64,000 bases of DNA from Ensifer adhaerens (GTDB lineage Bacteria > Pseudomonadota > Alphaproteobacteria > Rhizobiales > Rhizobiaceae). This document shows, one piece after another, positions 34,483-43,104 of this stretch (position 1 is its first letter; the number at the start of each line of letters is the position of its first letter). The notes under the pieces were generated by a model. It was not told where the DNA came from. It made no database searches and worked only from the letters and a program-made list of their open reading frames with translations. The position numbers were made by a program, and so were the translations under genes. The stretch covers positions 270,452 through 334,451 of the forward strand of contig NZ_JABEKT010000004.1 in assembly GCF_013283195.1 (NCBI RefSeq), in the 5' to 3' direction.

Positions 34483-35106
34483 ATGTCGATGCTGCTGTTC
34501 GCAAAAGGCCTGCTGCTCGGCCTCGCCATTGCCGCTCCCCTCGGCCCGATTGGCGTCCTGTGCATCAACCGCACGCTCGAACGCGGCTTCTGGGCCGGCG
34601 TCGCCGGCGGATTGGGAACGGCGCTCGCCGATGCCAGCTACGCGCTGCTGGCGGCAGCCGGCTTTGCCGCGTTCGCGACCCTTCTCGCCACGGTGGCGAC
34701 GCCGCTCAGCCTTGCCGGTGGCGCCTTCATGATCTGGCTCGGCTGGCGCGGGCTGCAACCGAGCCCGGTCGCAGCCGCAGCCAAGGTCGGTGCGCGCGAT
34801 CTCATCCAGACGACCGCAGCGACCTTCCTGCTAACGATCGCCAATCCGCTGACGATCCTGTCCTTTGCCGCGTTCTTTGCGGTCCTTGGTCTGGCGAAAG
34901 CCGGTGGACTTGCAAACGCCACCGTCGTCGTTGCCGGCGTCTTCCTCGGCTCGCTCGCCTGGTGGATGCTTTTAAGCGGCGGGATTACCCTTGCCCGAAC
35001 ACACCTGCCCGACAGTTTCGTCACGTGGGTCTCACGCCTTTCGGGCCTGGTCCTGATTGCCTTCGGCGCAGTGGCAATCGGCTCGGTCGTGGTGAACCTC
35101 ATCTAA
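34483..35106 (+). CDS. LysE/RhtB-family amino-acid exporter
   Basis: This 207-residue protein has six hydrophobic segments, normal for the family. The N-terminal part has GLAIAAPLGPIGVLCINRTLERG, matching the conserved Pro-Gly-rich start of LysE/RhtB. LLTIANPLTILSFAAFF carries the second proline motif. It most likely exports an amino acid under the control of the adjacent Lrp gene. A GGAGCG site lies upstream. The exact amino acid is unknown. Confidence 0.88.
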   Translation: MSMLLFAKGLLLGLAIAAPLGPIGVLCINRTLERGFWAGVAGGLGTALADASYALLAAAGFAAFATLLATVATPLSLAGGAFMIWLGWRGLQPSPVAAAAKVGARDLIQTTAATFLLTIANPLTILSFAAFFAVLGLAKAGGLANATVVVAGVFLGSLAWWMLLSGGITLARTHLPDSFVTWVSRLSGLVLIAFGAVAIGSVVVNLI

Positions 35107-35139
35107 GGCTACAGCCGAAGAAGGCGGCGCTGCCGCAGT

Positions 35140-35556
35140 CTATTCACCCGCCGGCCTGACGCATTCGACATGCCACCATTTCGGGCGTCCGCCACGGTAG
35201 CTGTGCGAGACCGGGATGAGATCGGCGGCGTTGGTCTTGTCGAAGCACCCGAGCATCAACGCGACGACGGGCGCATCGTCGATCGCGCCGAGCGTGCTGC
35301 CGCAGGTGCCGCAGAAGGCCCGGCTGGAGTAATCGGAGGAGCGATAGGTTGCGGGCGCTCCCCCAGGCCCGGTCCAAGCCACGGCGTCGCTTGGGAATTC
35401 GACCCAGGCGACGGTCAGCGCGCCGGAATGCTTTTGGCACAGTTTGCACGAGCAGGTGTGCGGCTTTCCGGCCGGCCCTTTCGCCTCGAACCGAATTGCT
35501 CCGCAAATGCATCCGCCTGTGTGCGGCTTGTTCTTTTTGGTCGCGGCTCTTGTCAC
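35140..35556 (-). CDS. GFA family (glutathione-dependent formaldehyde-activating-like) protein
   Basis: The 138-residue protein has the seven-cysteine pattern of the family: CIC at 16-18, CSCKLC at 35-40 and CGTC at 82-85, holding two zinc sites. Members were linked to S-hydroxymethylglutathione formation, but most have no proven reaction. It is convergent with the LysE gene and stands alone. The upstream 165 bases contain nothing recognisable beyond a probable promoter. Confidence 0.88.
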   Translation of the reverse strand: MTRAATKKNKPHTGGCICGAIRFEAKGPAGKPHTCSCKLCQKHSGALTVAWVEFPSDAVAWTGPGGAPATYRSSDYSSRAFCGTCGSTLGAIDDAPVVALMLGCFDKTNAADLIPVSHSYRGGRPKWWHVECVRPAGE

Positions 35557-35721
35557 GCGTTACCTCCAGTTGCAGTCTCGAATCATCAGCAGCATAACTT
35601 GCGACGGGCGGATTAGTGTAGCGCCGCGATGATACACCCCATGAGGGCATCCGTGCGTTTGATCTTGGCGGCAGCGGTCTCAGTATCGACGTCGCAAAGA
35701 TCCGAAAAGCGCAGCCGGCGC

Positions 35722-36726
35722 TCAGTAAAACCACGCGCCAATGTCGCGAAACGCGCGTTTGCTCTGGTCGCGCCTGTTTCCATCCCGCGCAGACGTGCCC
35801 TCGCCGATCGGCAGGCTGAAACCGAAGGGATCGGACGGTTCGCCGCCCCTGTCCGCCCAATAGGCATCGAGATCGGCCACCATCATCCGCCGACGTTTGC
35901 GCCGTCGGCGGTTGATCACGTGCCTGTCGTTGGAGACGGCATAGAGGTGCGTTGCGTTGCCCTCGGAGGCGAGCCCCTGCAGCGTGAGCAGAACCGCATC
36001 CTTTGGCCGCAAGCCCCCGAGATCGCGGGTCGCGGTAATCAGCGCCCGTTTTCCGTCGCCTCCACGCGGCCCCTGCATGCCGCCGATCACCAGGCTATAG
36101 GCGTCATCATCGCAACGCACGAAGGCGAAACTGACCGTGCAAAGCGCATAACGATCGCTTTGGCGGCTAAGCCTGATCGCAAAGGCGCCCTCGTGGCGCC
36201 CACCGCAATGGTCGGCCAACAGCAACTGGACACGGTAATTTTCACCGCGCCCGGCGACCGTTCCCATCTCCATCGACGTACCGCGCCAAAGCGCCATCAG
36301 CGACCGGCGTGACAGGACTTCGCTCGCGACATCGAAATGGTTCATCAGCAGTTCAAGCCGTTGGCTTGAGCGAGCTCCGTGCAACAGAAATGTCGGTACC
36401 GACTTGCGAATAAGATCGTCGTGCGGAAGACCCAATTTGTAGCGGTCGCCGAACGCGCTGAGAAAGGCGAGCCAGCGCGTCGTCAATACCGGATGTCGGG
36501 CGAGCCGCATCGAGAACACGACCGCGCGCTTCAAGGTCAGCCGCCCGCCAAGCTTGAGAACCTGCCACAGGATCTGACGGCCCGACCGGCCACGCTCCGG
36601 CATGTTGGCAGCGGCGACGAAACCGACAGATGCCGGCTGGGTTTCAACTCTCTCACCACCGCCGTTGGGCAGCGATGGCAAGTCCGATCGAGCGCTGTAT
36701 TGCGGCAAACGACCTTCCAGGGACAT
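35722..36726 (-). CDS. VirK/YbjX-like protein (DUF535)
   Basis: This 334-residue protein matches the DUF535 group by its central and C-terminal pattern: FAFVRCDDDAYSLVIGGMQG, KDAVLLTLQGLASE, and a highly basic NRRRRKRRR stretch followed by YWADRGGEPSDPFGFSLP. Known relatives are VirK of Shigella and YbjX of Salmonella, implicated in outer-membrane or virulence functions with no clear enzymology. No signal peptide is evident. Start at 36726 follows AAGGA; the frame is open further upstream but without family features. Confidence 0.8.
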   Translation of the reverse strand: MSLEGRLPQYSARSDLPSLPNGGGERVETQPASVGFVAAANMPERGRSGRQILWQVLKLGGRLTLKRAVVFSMRLARHPVLTTRWLAFLSAFGDRYKLGLPHDDLIRKSVPTFLLHGARSSQRLELLMNHFDVASEVLSRRSLMALWRGTSMEMGTVAGRGENYRVQLLLADHCGGRHEGAFAIRLSRQSDRYALCTVSFAFVRCDDDAYSLVIGGMQGPRGGDGKRALITATRDLGGLRPKDAVLLTLQGLASEGNATHLYAVSNDRHVINRRRRKRRRMMVADLDAYWADRGGEPSDPFGFSLPIGEGTSARDGNRRDQSKRAFRDIGAWFY

Positions 36727-36941
36727 GGCGTAATTCCTTGAAAGCAAATGCTTGTCCAAGCATCGCCGGGATATCCGGCACCGCTGGGTTTGCATTCTGT
36801 TTGTCAAGGGAATGCGGAGAAGTGATCCGGAATCGAGCGCCTGTTGGCGGAGCGATCCGCCCGCATGGACAGAGCCGGCGTGCGGCCTTCACCGAACGCC
36901 GAACGGCCCCGATCAGGCCTTCACGACGATAACGATGGCGC

Positions 36942-38114
36942 TCAGGCGGCGCTTTCGCGCGGCAGCATGACGGTGATCATCGCTCCGCCGCCGGGGCGCG
37001 CTGCGAATTCCAGCCGGCCGCCATGGGCCTTAGCAATCGCCTGCACGACGGAGAGGCCAAGACCCGTTCCGCCGGTTGCCCGCGAACGGGACGCGTCCCC
37101 GCGCCAGAACAGGTCGATCGAGTGGGTCGTTACATCGTCCGGAAGACCCGGCCCGCGATCAAGAACCCGGATGAAGGCTTCGTCCGCGCCACGCGCGCCG
37201 GTTTCGCACCGAAGCACGCCGCCTGATGACGCATAGCGACAGGCGTTTTCAACGAGCGCAAGCAACGCCTGACGCAGGCGCTGGGAATCGCCGGACACCA
37301 CAGCTGGGACAAGTGCCATTTCGAGCGAGAGACCGGCAGATGCGAGGATCGTGCGGGAGGCGCCGAGCACCTGCGTCGCCTCGGCCGCCAGATCGACCGT
37401 ACCGCGTTGGGTGACGAGCTTTTGGCCTGCGGCAAGCGAAAGGGTGCGCAGATCCTCGACCAGGGCGGATAGCCCCTCCACCTGGACGAGCAGCTGTCGC
37501 ACGCGCTCCTGCTCCAACGGAAAGACGCCATCGGCCATGCCCTGCAGATTGCCTTGCAGGATCGTCAACGGCGTGCGCAATTCGTGGGCCACCGCCATCG
37601 TGTTGAAACGCAGGCGGCTTTCCATGCTTTCGAGTTCGGCCGCCAGCTCATCGAAAGTCTTGATCAACGTTGCCACTTCTTTCGCCCCCTTCCCAACGGA
37701 GCCGACACGAACCGCGAAATCGCCGGTACGCAGGTCTTCGGTTGCCTGAGCGAGCAGTTCCAAAGGACGGCTGATCTTGCGGGCGAGCCAATAGCCGATC
37801 AGGCTGCAGGTTGCCGCAGCGATCGCACCGAAGGTAATGATCGACAGGTCGATCTCGTTGTTGCCCCATTCCTCGATCGCGGGAACGCTGGTGACAAACG
37901 CGCGAAGGTTTTCCTCCGTCGGCATCCGGCCGGCATTGATATCGGTATAGGCTTGCGCCGCCCCGCGCGACATCATCTTGAGCATCCGCTCCTCGAGGTC
38001 CGCCTCCATCCACATCACGCCGAAATAGACGATGCAGACACTGACCACGAGCAGGACAGCCTGCAGCATGGCGGTGAGAACGCCAAGTGGGAGACGCGAT
38101 ATTCTGATCTTCAT
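36942..38114 (-). CDS. Membrane sensor histidine kinase
   Basis: The 390-residue protein has two membrane helices (about 13-34 and 90-110) enclosing a 55-residue periplasmic sensor. HAMP follows (ARKISRPLELLAQATEDL), then the dimerisation box with phosphoacceptor H177 in AVAHELRTPLT, and the ATP-binding boxes N (VENACRYA), D (DRGPGLP) and G (GGTGLGLSV). Layout and sequence resemble AdeS/BaeS-type kinases controlling envelope or efflux responses. It overlaps its response-regulator gene by four bases. Confidence 0.92.
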   Translation of the reverse strand: MKIRISRLPLGVLTAMLQAVLLVVSVCIVYFGVMWMEADLEERMLKMMSRGAAQAYTDINAGRMPTEENLRAFVTSVPAIEEWGNNEIDLSIITFGAIAAATCSLIGYWLARKISRPLELLAQATEDLRTGDFAVRVGSVGKGAKEVATLIKTFDELAAELESMESRLRFNTMAVAHELRTPLTILQGNLQGMADGVFPLEQERVRQLLVQVEGLSALVEDLRTLSLAAGQKLVTQRGTVDLAAEATQVLGASRTILASAGLSLEMALVPAVVSGDSQRLRQALLALVENACRYASSGGVLRCETGARGADEAFIRVLDRGPGLPDDVTTHSIDLFWRGDASRSRATGGTGLGLSVVQAIAKAHGGRLEFAARPGGGAMITVMLPRESAA

Positions 38115-38806
38115 CTCGGCTCCACGAAACGGTAGCCGACACCGCGAACCGCGGAGAAGAAACCGCAGGCGCCGAGATCCTCGAGTTTGCGGCGAAGGTT
38201 GGCGACATGGGTGTCGACCGTTCGCGCCAGCGCGTCACTGTCGGGAAGGCAGGCATCGAGAATGTCGGCTCGCTCGAAGGCATGCGTCGGGCGTCGGATC
38301 ATATGGGCCAGGATACGAAACTCGCTGAGTGTCAGCGGCAGGGACTGGCGCTTGCCGGTGGTTTCGACAAAGGCCGCATGCGCATCGAGATCGACCTCGA
38401 CATTTTCGAAGCGCAGCACCGTGGCGCCGGCGCCGTTTCGCGTCCGCCGCAGAACTGCATTGACGCGGGCCACGACCTCCTGCGGGTTGAACGGCTTGAC
38501 GACGTAGTCGTCCGCACCGAGCCTCAGCCCCGCCAGCCGATCGAGATCCTCGGCCAATGCCGTCACCATGATCGTCGGCGTATTGCTCTCGCGGCGGATC
38601 CGCGCCAGCACCTCGAAACCGTCGAGCCGCGGGATGCGCACGTCGAGAAGAACGAGATCAGGCGAAAGCACGGAATGATGGGTGAGCGCGGTTTCGCCGT
38701 CCGCCGCCCGTACCGTCCTGAAGCCGTCACGCACGAGGTAGGCATCGAGGATCTGCGCGATCTCCGGCTCGTCCTCGACCAAAAGGATGAGACCCTTGTC
38801 GACCAT
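38111..38806 (-). CDS. OmpR-family response regulator
   Basis: The 231-residue protein has a receiver domain (VEDEP at 10-14, phosphorylation site D55 in LLDVRIPRLDG, KPF near 103) and a C-terminal winged helix for DNA binding (LTLSEFRILAHMI to VRGVGYRFVEPR). The AdeR/BaeR-like type fits the partner kinase. ATG at 38806 has a GAGGAG site at 7 bases; a TTG two codons upstream is too close to that site. Target genes are not obvious; no efflux pump lies in the window. Confidence 0.92.
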   Translation of the reverse strand: MVDKGLILLVEDEPEIAQILDAYLVRDGFRTVRAADGETALTHHSVLSPDLVLLDVRIPRLDGFEVLARIRRESNTPTIMVTALAEDLDRLAGLRLGADDYVVKPFNPQEVVARVNAVLRRTRNGAGATVLRFENVEVDLDAHAAFVETTGKRQSLPLTLSEFRILAHMIRRPTHAFERADILDACLPDSDALARTVDTHVANLRRKLEDLGACGFFSAVRGVGYRFVEPR

Positions 38807-39164
38807 CTGCAAACTCCTCGCGCATGTGTTGTGGCAACGAGCTTATGGGATGAAAAAATTCGGGTTGCAATTCATCCGGGCAGCGCTGGACACCATCGCC
38901 GGGCGTTCCGCATCAAGCGTTCTTCGTTTCTCCGCCATTTCTTGACAAATCGCGTCGAGTGTCCGCCTGCCACCGTCTGATCGAGTGTCGAACGCACGGT
39001 GTATGTGCCCTCGAATGCCGATTTTGCGGCTTCACCCCAGATTCCACCGACCCACATAACAAACGTCCCGGAACGCCTTCGCGATCCCGGCCAAGCAAGC
39101 GGCGCTGACGCTTTCCGTACGATGGCTCGCGCAGGGCCGCAAGCAACCCAAGAGGGGAATTCTC
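38807..39164. other. 358-base intergenic region between a two-component operon and fabZ
   Basis: This divergent gap must hold promoters for the response-regulator operon (minus) and fabZ (plus). TTGACA at 38942-38947 is a possible -35 for the plus strand but no good -10 follows. A short minus-strand frame (about 61 codons) is open but unsupported. No RNA gene was recognised. Confidence 0.35.
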
Positions 39165-39653
39165 ATGCCTGTTGAAACGAGCGAACTGACGTCAGCCGAT
39201 ATCGGCAAGATCTTGCAATGTATCCCGCATCGTTACCCCTTTCTGCTGATCGACAGGCTCGTTTCGATCCGCGGCGAAGAAAGCGGCATTGGGATCAAGA
39301 ACGTTTCGATGAACGAACCGCAGTTCCAGGGGCACTTCCCTGGCAATCCGGTCTTTCCCGGAGCGCTGATCATCGAGGGCATGGCGCAAACTGCCGGTGT
39401 CATGTGTGCGGCCGCCAAGCTTGCCGTGGGTTTGACGCCAAAGATCATCTACATGCTGACGGTGGACAAGGCCCGATTTCGCAAGCCCGTTCGCCCGGGT
39501 GACGTCATCAAGTATCACATGACGAAGCTGGCCTATCGCCGCAATGTCTGGCGCTATCGCGGCGAGGCACGCGTCGATGGCGCATGCGTTGCCGAGGCCG
39601 AGATTGCGGCTTACCTGGAGACAGAGGAACAGCGGCCCGACGCCGCCGCTTGA
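39165..39653 (+). CDS. fabZ: 3-hydroxyacyl-ACP dehydratase FabZ, orphan copy
   Basis: The 162-residue hotdog-fold protein contains the catalytic His and Glu of FabZ: GHFPGNPVFPG with H57 and IIEGMAQ with E71. IPHRYPFLLIDR at residues 20-31 and KARFRKPVRPGD near 105 are family marks. FabZ dehydrates 3-hydroxyacyl-ACP in fatty-acid elongation. It is not beside lpxD and lpxA, where the housekeeping copy normally lies, nor beside acpXL, so it is likely an extra copy. It has a clear AGAGGGG ribosome site. A PAP2 phosphatase follows after 254 bases. Confidence 0.92.
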   Translation: MPVETSELTSADIGKILQCIPHRYPFLLIDRLVSIRGEESGIGIKNVSMNEPQFQGHFPGNPVFPGALIIEGMAQTAGVMCAAAKLAVGLTPKIIYMLTVDKARFRKPVRPGDVIKYHMTKLAYRRNVWRYRGEARVDGACVAEAEIAAYLETEEQRPDAAA

Positions 39654-39907
39654 ACCCGTTCCCCGCGGCGGGCGGCGATCCGAACCGTCGCCACCCCCTC
39701 CTATGCGAAGGTGCCGCGTAGCACCTCCTCCGCCTCCGGGTCCGCAACGATGGGCGGGCGGAAAACTCTGCCCGACAGCTTGGCGCCGTACGCGGAAGAC
39801 CGATGCGTTTTCCGCTCCGAGCCTTCTCCAGTTGCCCGCCCATCCTTGACAGTCACCAGCAATTCTCGCGCTCGCCTCCTCCTGTTTTCCCATCGCGAGC
39901 GTTCGGA

Positions 39908-40705
39908 ATGTCCAGCATCCTGCAATCCATCACGACACCAGCTGCCGGCCATTGGCGGCGGGTTGCCAATCCCCTGACATGGCCTGCCCGATTGCAGGCC
40001 CAGATCTGCCAACACCCGGTTCAGACGGCCGCTTCGGCAACGATATTTGCGGGCTTCGTGTTTATGGCTTTTCCCGGCATCGATCTGGCCGTGTCACGCT
40101 GGGCGGCGGCAGGCAATGCAGACTTTCCGTTGTCGCGGGAGCACGCACTGCGTCTGCTGCGTGATTTCAACCGCCTGATCCCGATTTTGCTCCTGCCCGC
40201 CCTCGCGGTCATGCTTGCCGGGCAGATGCGCCGGCCGCGCGCATGGCTGCCACGTCCGCATAAAATATTGTTTTTCCTGACTTTCTATGCGCTCGGCCCC
40301 GGCCTTGCCATCCAGTTGCTGAAACGGCTGGTCGGCCGCGCCCGCCCTTCCGAGATCGTCGAGTTCGGCGGAACGCTGCCGTTTACGCCCGCCTGGCAGG
40401 TTTCCGGCGCGTGCTCGCGCAGTTGTTCGTTCGCGTCTGGCGAATCGGCGACGGCGATTGCCTTGTTCGGCTTGGCATTTTTCCTGCCCCTGGCTTGGCG
40501 TTGGAAGGCGATCGTTGCGCTCGTGCCTGTCGTGCTCGTCTTCTCGCTCAACCGCATTGCATTCGGCGCGCACTTCCTCTCGGATGTCGTGCTCGCCTGG
40601 CTGCTGATGCTCTGGATCATGCTGTGGCTTTGGTCCGTGTTTGCAGCCCATGGCGCACGCATCGATGCCGCGCTGACGCGTGGCGGACTGTCCATCGCCG
40701 CCTGA
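39908..40705 (+). CDS. PAP2-family membrane phosphatase with Glu in motif 2
   Basis: This protein of about 265 residues has several membrane helices and the three motifs of the acid-phosphatase superfamily: KRLVGRARP at 139-147, SFASGES at 174-180, and SLNRIAFGAHFLSDV at 213-227 with R216, H222 and D226. Motif 2 usually reads PSGH; here glutamate replaces the histidine, a variant that may be shared by lipid A or phosphatidylglycerophosphate phosphatases. A lipid phosphate substrate at the inner membrane is likely (LpxE/PgpB type). The start at 39908 has a weak ribosome site; an upstream in-frame ATG at 39803 is possible. Confidence 0.8.
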   Translation: MSSILQSITTPAAGHWRRVANPLTWPARLQAQICQHPVQTAASATIFAGFVFMAFPGIDLAVSRWAAAGNADFPLSREHALRLLRDFNRLIPILLLPALAVMLAGQMRRPRAWLPRPHKILFFLTFYALGPGLAIQLLKRLVGRARPSEIVEFGGTLPFTPAWQVSGACSRSCSFASGESATAIALFGLAFFLPLAWRWKAIVALVPVVLVFSLNRIAFGAHFLSDVVLAWLLMLWIMLWLWSVFAAHGARIDAALTRGGLSIAA

Positions 40706-40744
40706 CGTCGGTGGCAGCCTTGCCACCGACCGCTCACCGTCCGA

Positions 40745-41746
40745 TCAGGCGCTACGGACGGATCGGCGCCAGACGAAGGGGGCGTTGAGCCGCAACGATT
40801 GCGATTGTCCGACGTCGTCGCTCATCAGCCATGCAACCGCCGCCGCCGCAATCTCCTCGATGGGCTGGGCGAACGTGGTCAACTCGTAGGAACTCCAGGC
40901 GGCCTGCGGAATGTCGTCAAAACCGACGACGCAGAGATCGTCGGGGATCGAAAGCGAAAACTGATGCCGGGCCGCATCCATGAAACCGAGCGCAACGAGA
41001 TCGGTCACGCAAAAGACCGCATCCGGACGCTCGCGACGGGTCATCAACCGCTGCGCCAGGACCTTGCCGCTTTCATAACCCGTCGGGCCGAAGCGTTCGA
41101 CGGTCACATCAAGCCCCTGCTCCCGCGCCGCTGCGACAAAACCCACTTCGCGCGTCATGAGGCTCGGTGTCCCGGCTTCTGAATTGGCAAAAGCGAGACG
41201 GCGACAGCCGGCCCGCAGGAACGCCGTCACCACGCTTTGCGCCGTATCATCGTCGTCGAGGTTAATTCTGAGTGGGCCTTGATGCTCGTCGTCGCGATTG
41301 ATCAGAACCAGCCGCTGACCGTTCCGGACGCAGAGATCGACGAGCGACTTGTCCGGCATGCCCGACAGCACGATCGAGGCATCGGCGCGGTACCGGATTG
41401 CCTGGCGCAAAGCCATGTCGACGCGTTCGTCGGATCGATCGGTATTGACGATCATCGCGATCTTGCCGGCATTCTGCAGCTGCTGCGTCAACGCCTTGAT
41501 CAGCGCCGAACGGTAAGGCGTGCCCATGTCGGAAACGACGAGGCAGACAATGCCGCTTTCATTGCGCATCAATCCGCGGGCCAGATGGTTGACGTGATAG
41601 CCGAGTGCTTCCGCCGCCTCCATGACCTTGCGGCGCGTCTCCGGCGCGATGCTCGCACCCGCTGTGAACGCGCGCGAAACCGCGGAGCGGGATACGCCGG
41701 CCTTCCTTGCCACTTCCTCTGCACTGACGAATATCTTGTCGCTCAT
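40745..41746 (-). CDS. LacI-family transcriptional regulator of the AfuABC-like operon
   Basis: The 333-residue protein has an N-terminal HTH (SAEEVARKAGVSRSAVSRAFT at about residues 8-28), hinge NHLARGLMRNESGIVCLVVSD, and a C-terminal periplasmic-binding-like effector domain with VVGFDDIPQAAW. It is divergent from the importer operon with clear inverted repeats between them. The effector is probably a sugar or sugar phosphate moved by that importer. ATG at 41746 follows GGGTGGG; the upstream 14 codons read as in-frame but lack a ribosome site. Confidence 0.9.
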   Translation of the reverse strand: MSDKIFVSAEEVARKAGVSRSAVSRAFTAGASIAPETRRKVMEAAEALGYHVNHLARGLMRNESGIVCLVVSDMGTPYRSALIKALTQQLQNAGKIAMIVNTDRSDERVDMALRQAIRYRADASIVLSGMPDKSLVDLCVRNGQRLVLINRDDEHQGPLRINLDDDDTAQSVVTAFLRAGCRRLAFANSEAGTPSLMTREVGFVAAAREQGLDVTVERFGPTGYESGKVLAQRLMTRRERPDAVFCVTDLVALGFMDAARHQFSLSIPDDLCVVGFDDIPQAAWSSYELTTFAQPIEEIAAAAVAWLMSDDVGQSQSLRLNAPFVWRRSVRSA

Positions 41747-41758
41747 CGTGACCCACCC

Positions 41759-41774
41759 TTGCACGGCTTTGCAA
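41759..41774. promoter_or_regulatory. LacI operator 1 (TTGCA-N6-TGCAA)
   Basis: TTGCA-CGGCTT-TGCAA is a perfect 5-bp inverted repeat. It lies 13 bases before the LacI gene start, a position suited to autorepression. A nearly identical site is at 41884-41899. Confidence 0.6.
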
Positions 41775-41798
41775 ACTTCTTGCAACAAATATCAAGCC

Positions 41799-41814
41799 TG
41801 TGCAAGCTTACACA
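41799..41814. promoter_or_regulatory. Central palindrome between LacI and the importer operon
   Basis: TGTGCAAGCTTACACA is a 16-base palindrome with one mismatched pair, centred on AAGCTT. It lies midway between the two TTGCA operators and may be a third site. Confidence 0.45.
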
Positions 41815-41855
41815 AACCCAATCGATTAAACTTTCCACTTTCGGCCGAACTCGGA

Positions 41856-41861
41856 TTGACA
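41856..41861 (+). promoter_or_regulatory. Candidate -35 box of the AfuABC-like operon
   Basis: TTGACA here is followed by an imperfect -10 region near 41879 and then operator 2. The binding-protein start lies 78 bases on. The -35 match is exact and the -10 is weak. Confidence 0.35.
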
Positions 41862-41883
41862 ACATTCTGATCCATGTGACACC

Positions 41884-41899
41884 TTGCACGCGCTTGCAT
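41884..41899. promoter_or_regulatory. LacI operator 2 (TTGCA-N6-TGCAt)
   Basis: TTGCA-CGCGCT-TGCAT differs from a perfect repeat at one end base. It lies around the expected transcription start of the importer operon, where binding would block transcription. Confidence 0.6.
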
Positions 41900-41938
41900 T
41901 ACTGCGATGTGGAGGCATCGCACCATTGGGAGGAAGTT

Positions 41939-42967
41939 ATGAAAGCTGTATCCATTTCGGTCGCGCTTGCCGCAACCAGCCTGACATTCGCGGCGTCTCA
42001 GGCGCAGGCGGCAGGCAGTCTCAATCTGATTTGCTCGGCGGACGTCGTCATATGCGAGCAGATGACCGCCGATTTCGAGAAGGAAAGCGGCATTAAGGTC
42101 AACATGGTTCGCCTGTCTTCCGGCGAGACCTATGCCAAGGTGCGCGCCGAAGCGCGCAACCCCAAGACCGATATCTGGTGGGCAGGCACCGGCGACCCGC
42201 ACCTGCAGGCCGCATCCGACGGGCTGACGCTCGAATACAAGTCGCCGATGCTTGATCAGTTGCAGGATTGGGCCAAGAAACAGGCCGAAGGCTCGGGCTA
42301 CCGCACCGTGGGTGTCTACGCCGGCGCGCTCGGCTGGGGCTACAACACCGAGATCTTCCAGAAGAAAGGCTTCAAGGAGCCGAAATGCTGGGCCGACCTG
42401 CTGGACGCGTCGCTGAAGGGCGAGATCCAGATGGCCAACCCGAACTCGTCGGGCACTGCCTATACGGCACTCGCGTCGCTGGTGCAGATCATGGGTGAAG
42501 ATCAGGCCTTCGACTACCTGAAGAAACTCAATGCCAACGTCGCGCAATACACCAAGTCGGGTTCGGCACCGGTCAAATCGGCCGCGCGCGGCGAAGCCGG
42601 CCTCGGCATCGTCTTCATGCACGACGCCGTCGCGCAGACAGCCGAAGGCTTCCCGATCAAGGCGATCGCCCCTTGCGAGGGCACCGGCTACGAAATCGGC
42701 TCGATGTCGATCATCCGCGGCGCCAAGAACCTGGACAATGCCAAGATCTGGTACGACTGGGCACTGAAACCTGAGGTCCAGTCGCGCATGAAGGACGCCA
42801 AGTCCTTCCAGCTGCCGTCCAACAAGAGCGCGGAAGTGCCGAAAGAAGCACCGAAGTTCGAGGACATCAAGCTGATCGACTACGACTTCGCCACCTATGG
42901 CGACTCCGAAAAGCGCAAAGCTCTGCTCGAGCGCTGGGACCGCGAGGTTGGTGCCAACGCCAACTGA
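41939..42967 (+). CDS. AfuA-like ABC periplasmic binding protein, probable sugar-phosphate receptor
   Basis: The 342-residue protein has a signal peptide (MKAVSISVALAATSLTF, cleavage expected after AQA near residue 25) and a two-lobe ferric/AfuA-type binding fold. From memory of AfuA, a known hexose-phosphate receptor, its ligand contacts include a His-Asp pair followed 24 residues later by Glu. Here H228-D229 and E252 fit that spacing, inside MHDAVAQ and PCEGTGYE. Y-Y metal ligands typical of iron-binding FbpA are not evident. With a LacI regulator and a phosphatase alongside, a phosphorylated sugar ligand is likely; iron or another anion remains possible. GGAGGAAG precedes ATG at 41939. Confidence 0.8.
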   Translation: MKAVSISVALAATSLTFAASQAQAAGSLNLICSADVVICEQMTADFEKESGIKVNMVRLSSGETYAKVRAEARNPKTDIWWAGTGDPHLQAASDGLTLEYKSPMLDQLQDWAKKQAEGSGYRTVGVYAGALGWGYNTEIFQKKGFKEPKCWADLLDASLKGEIQMANPNSSGTAYTALASLVQIMGEDQAFDYLKKLNANVAQYTKSGSAPVKSAARGEAGLGIVFMHDAVAQTAEGFPIKAIAPCEGTGYEIGSMSIIRGAKNLDNAKIWYDWALKPEVQSRMKDAKSFQLPSNKSAEVPKEAPKFEDIKLIDYDFATYGDSEKRKALLERWDREVGANAN

Positions 42968-42980
42968 CGCCATTCGGTTT

Positions 42981-43014
42981 GCGGTCGGCCGGATCGAACG
43001 ATCCGGCCGACCGC
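42981..43014. other. Strong hairpin between binding-protein and permease genes
   Basis: GCGGTCGGCCGGATCG pairs with CGATCCGGCCGACCGC across AA, a 16-bp perfect inverted repeat. It lies 13 bases after the binding-protein stop and 91 before the permease start. Such elements stabilise the upstream mRNA and reduce permease expression; it is not followed by a U-run. Confidence 0.7.
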
Positions 43015-43104
43015 ACCTCGAAAGACCGCAGGTGTCTCCGGCTCTCGCCAGCCGGCCCTGCACCATGATCGACATTCCAATAGCGAAAAGACGCGAGGAC
43101 CGTG

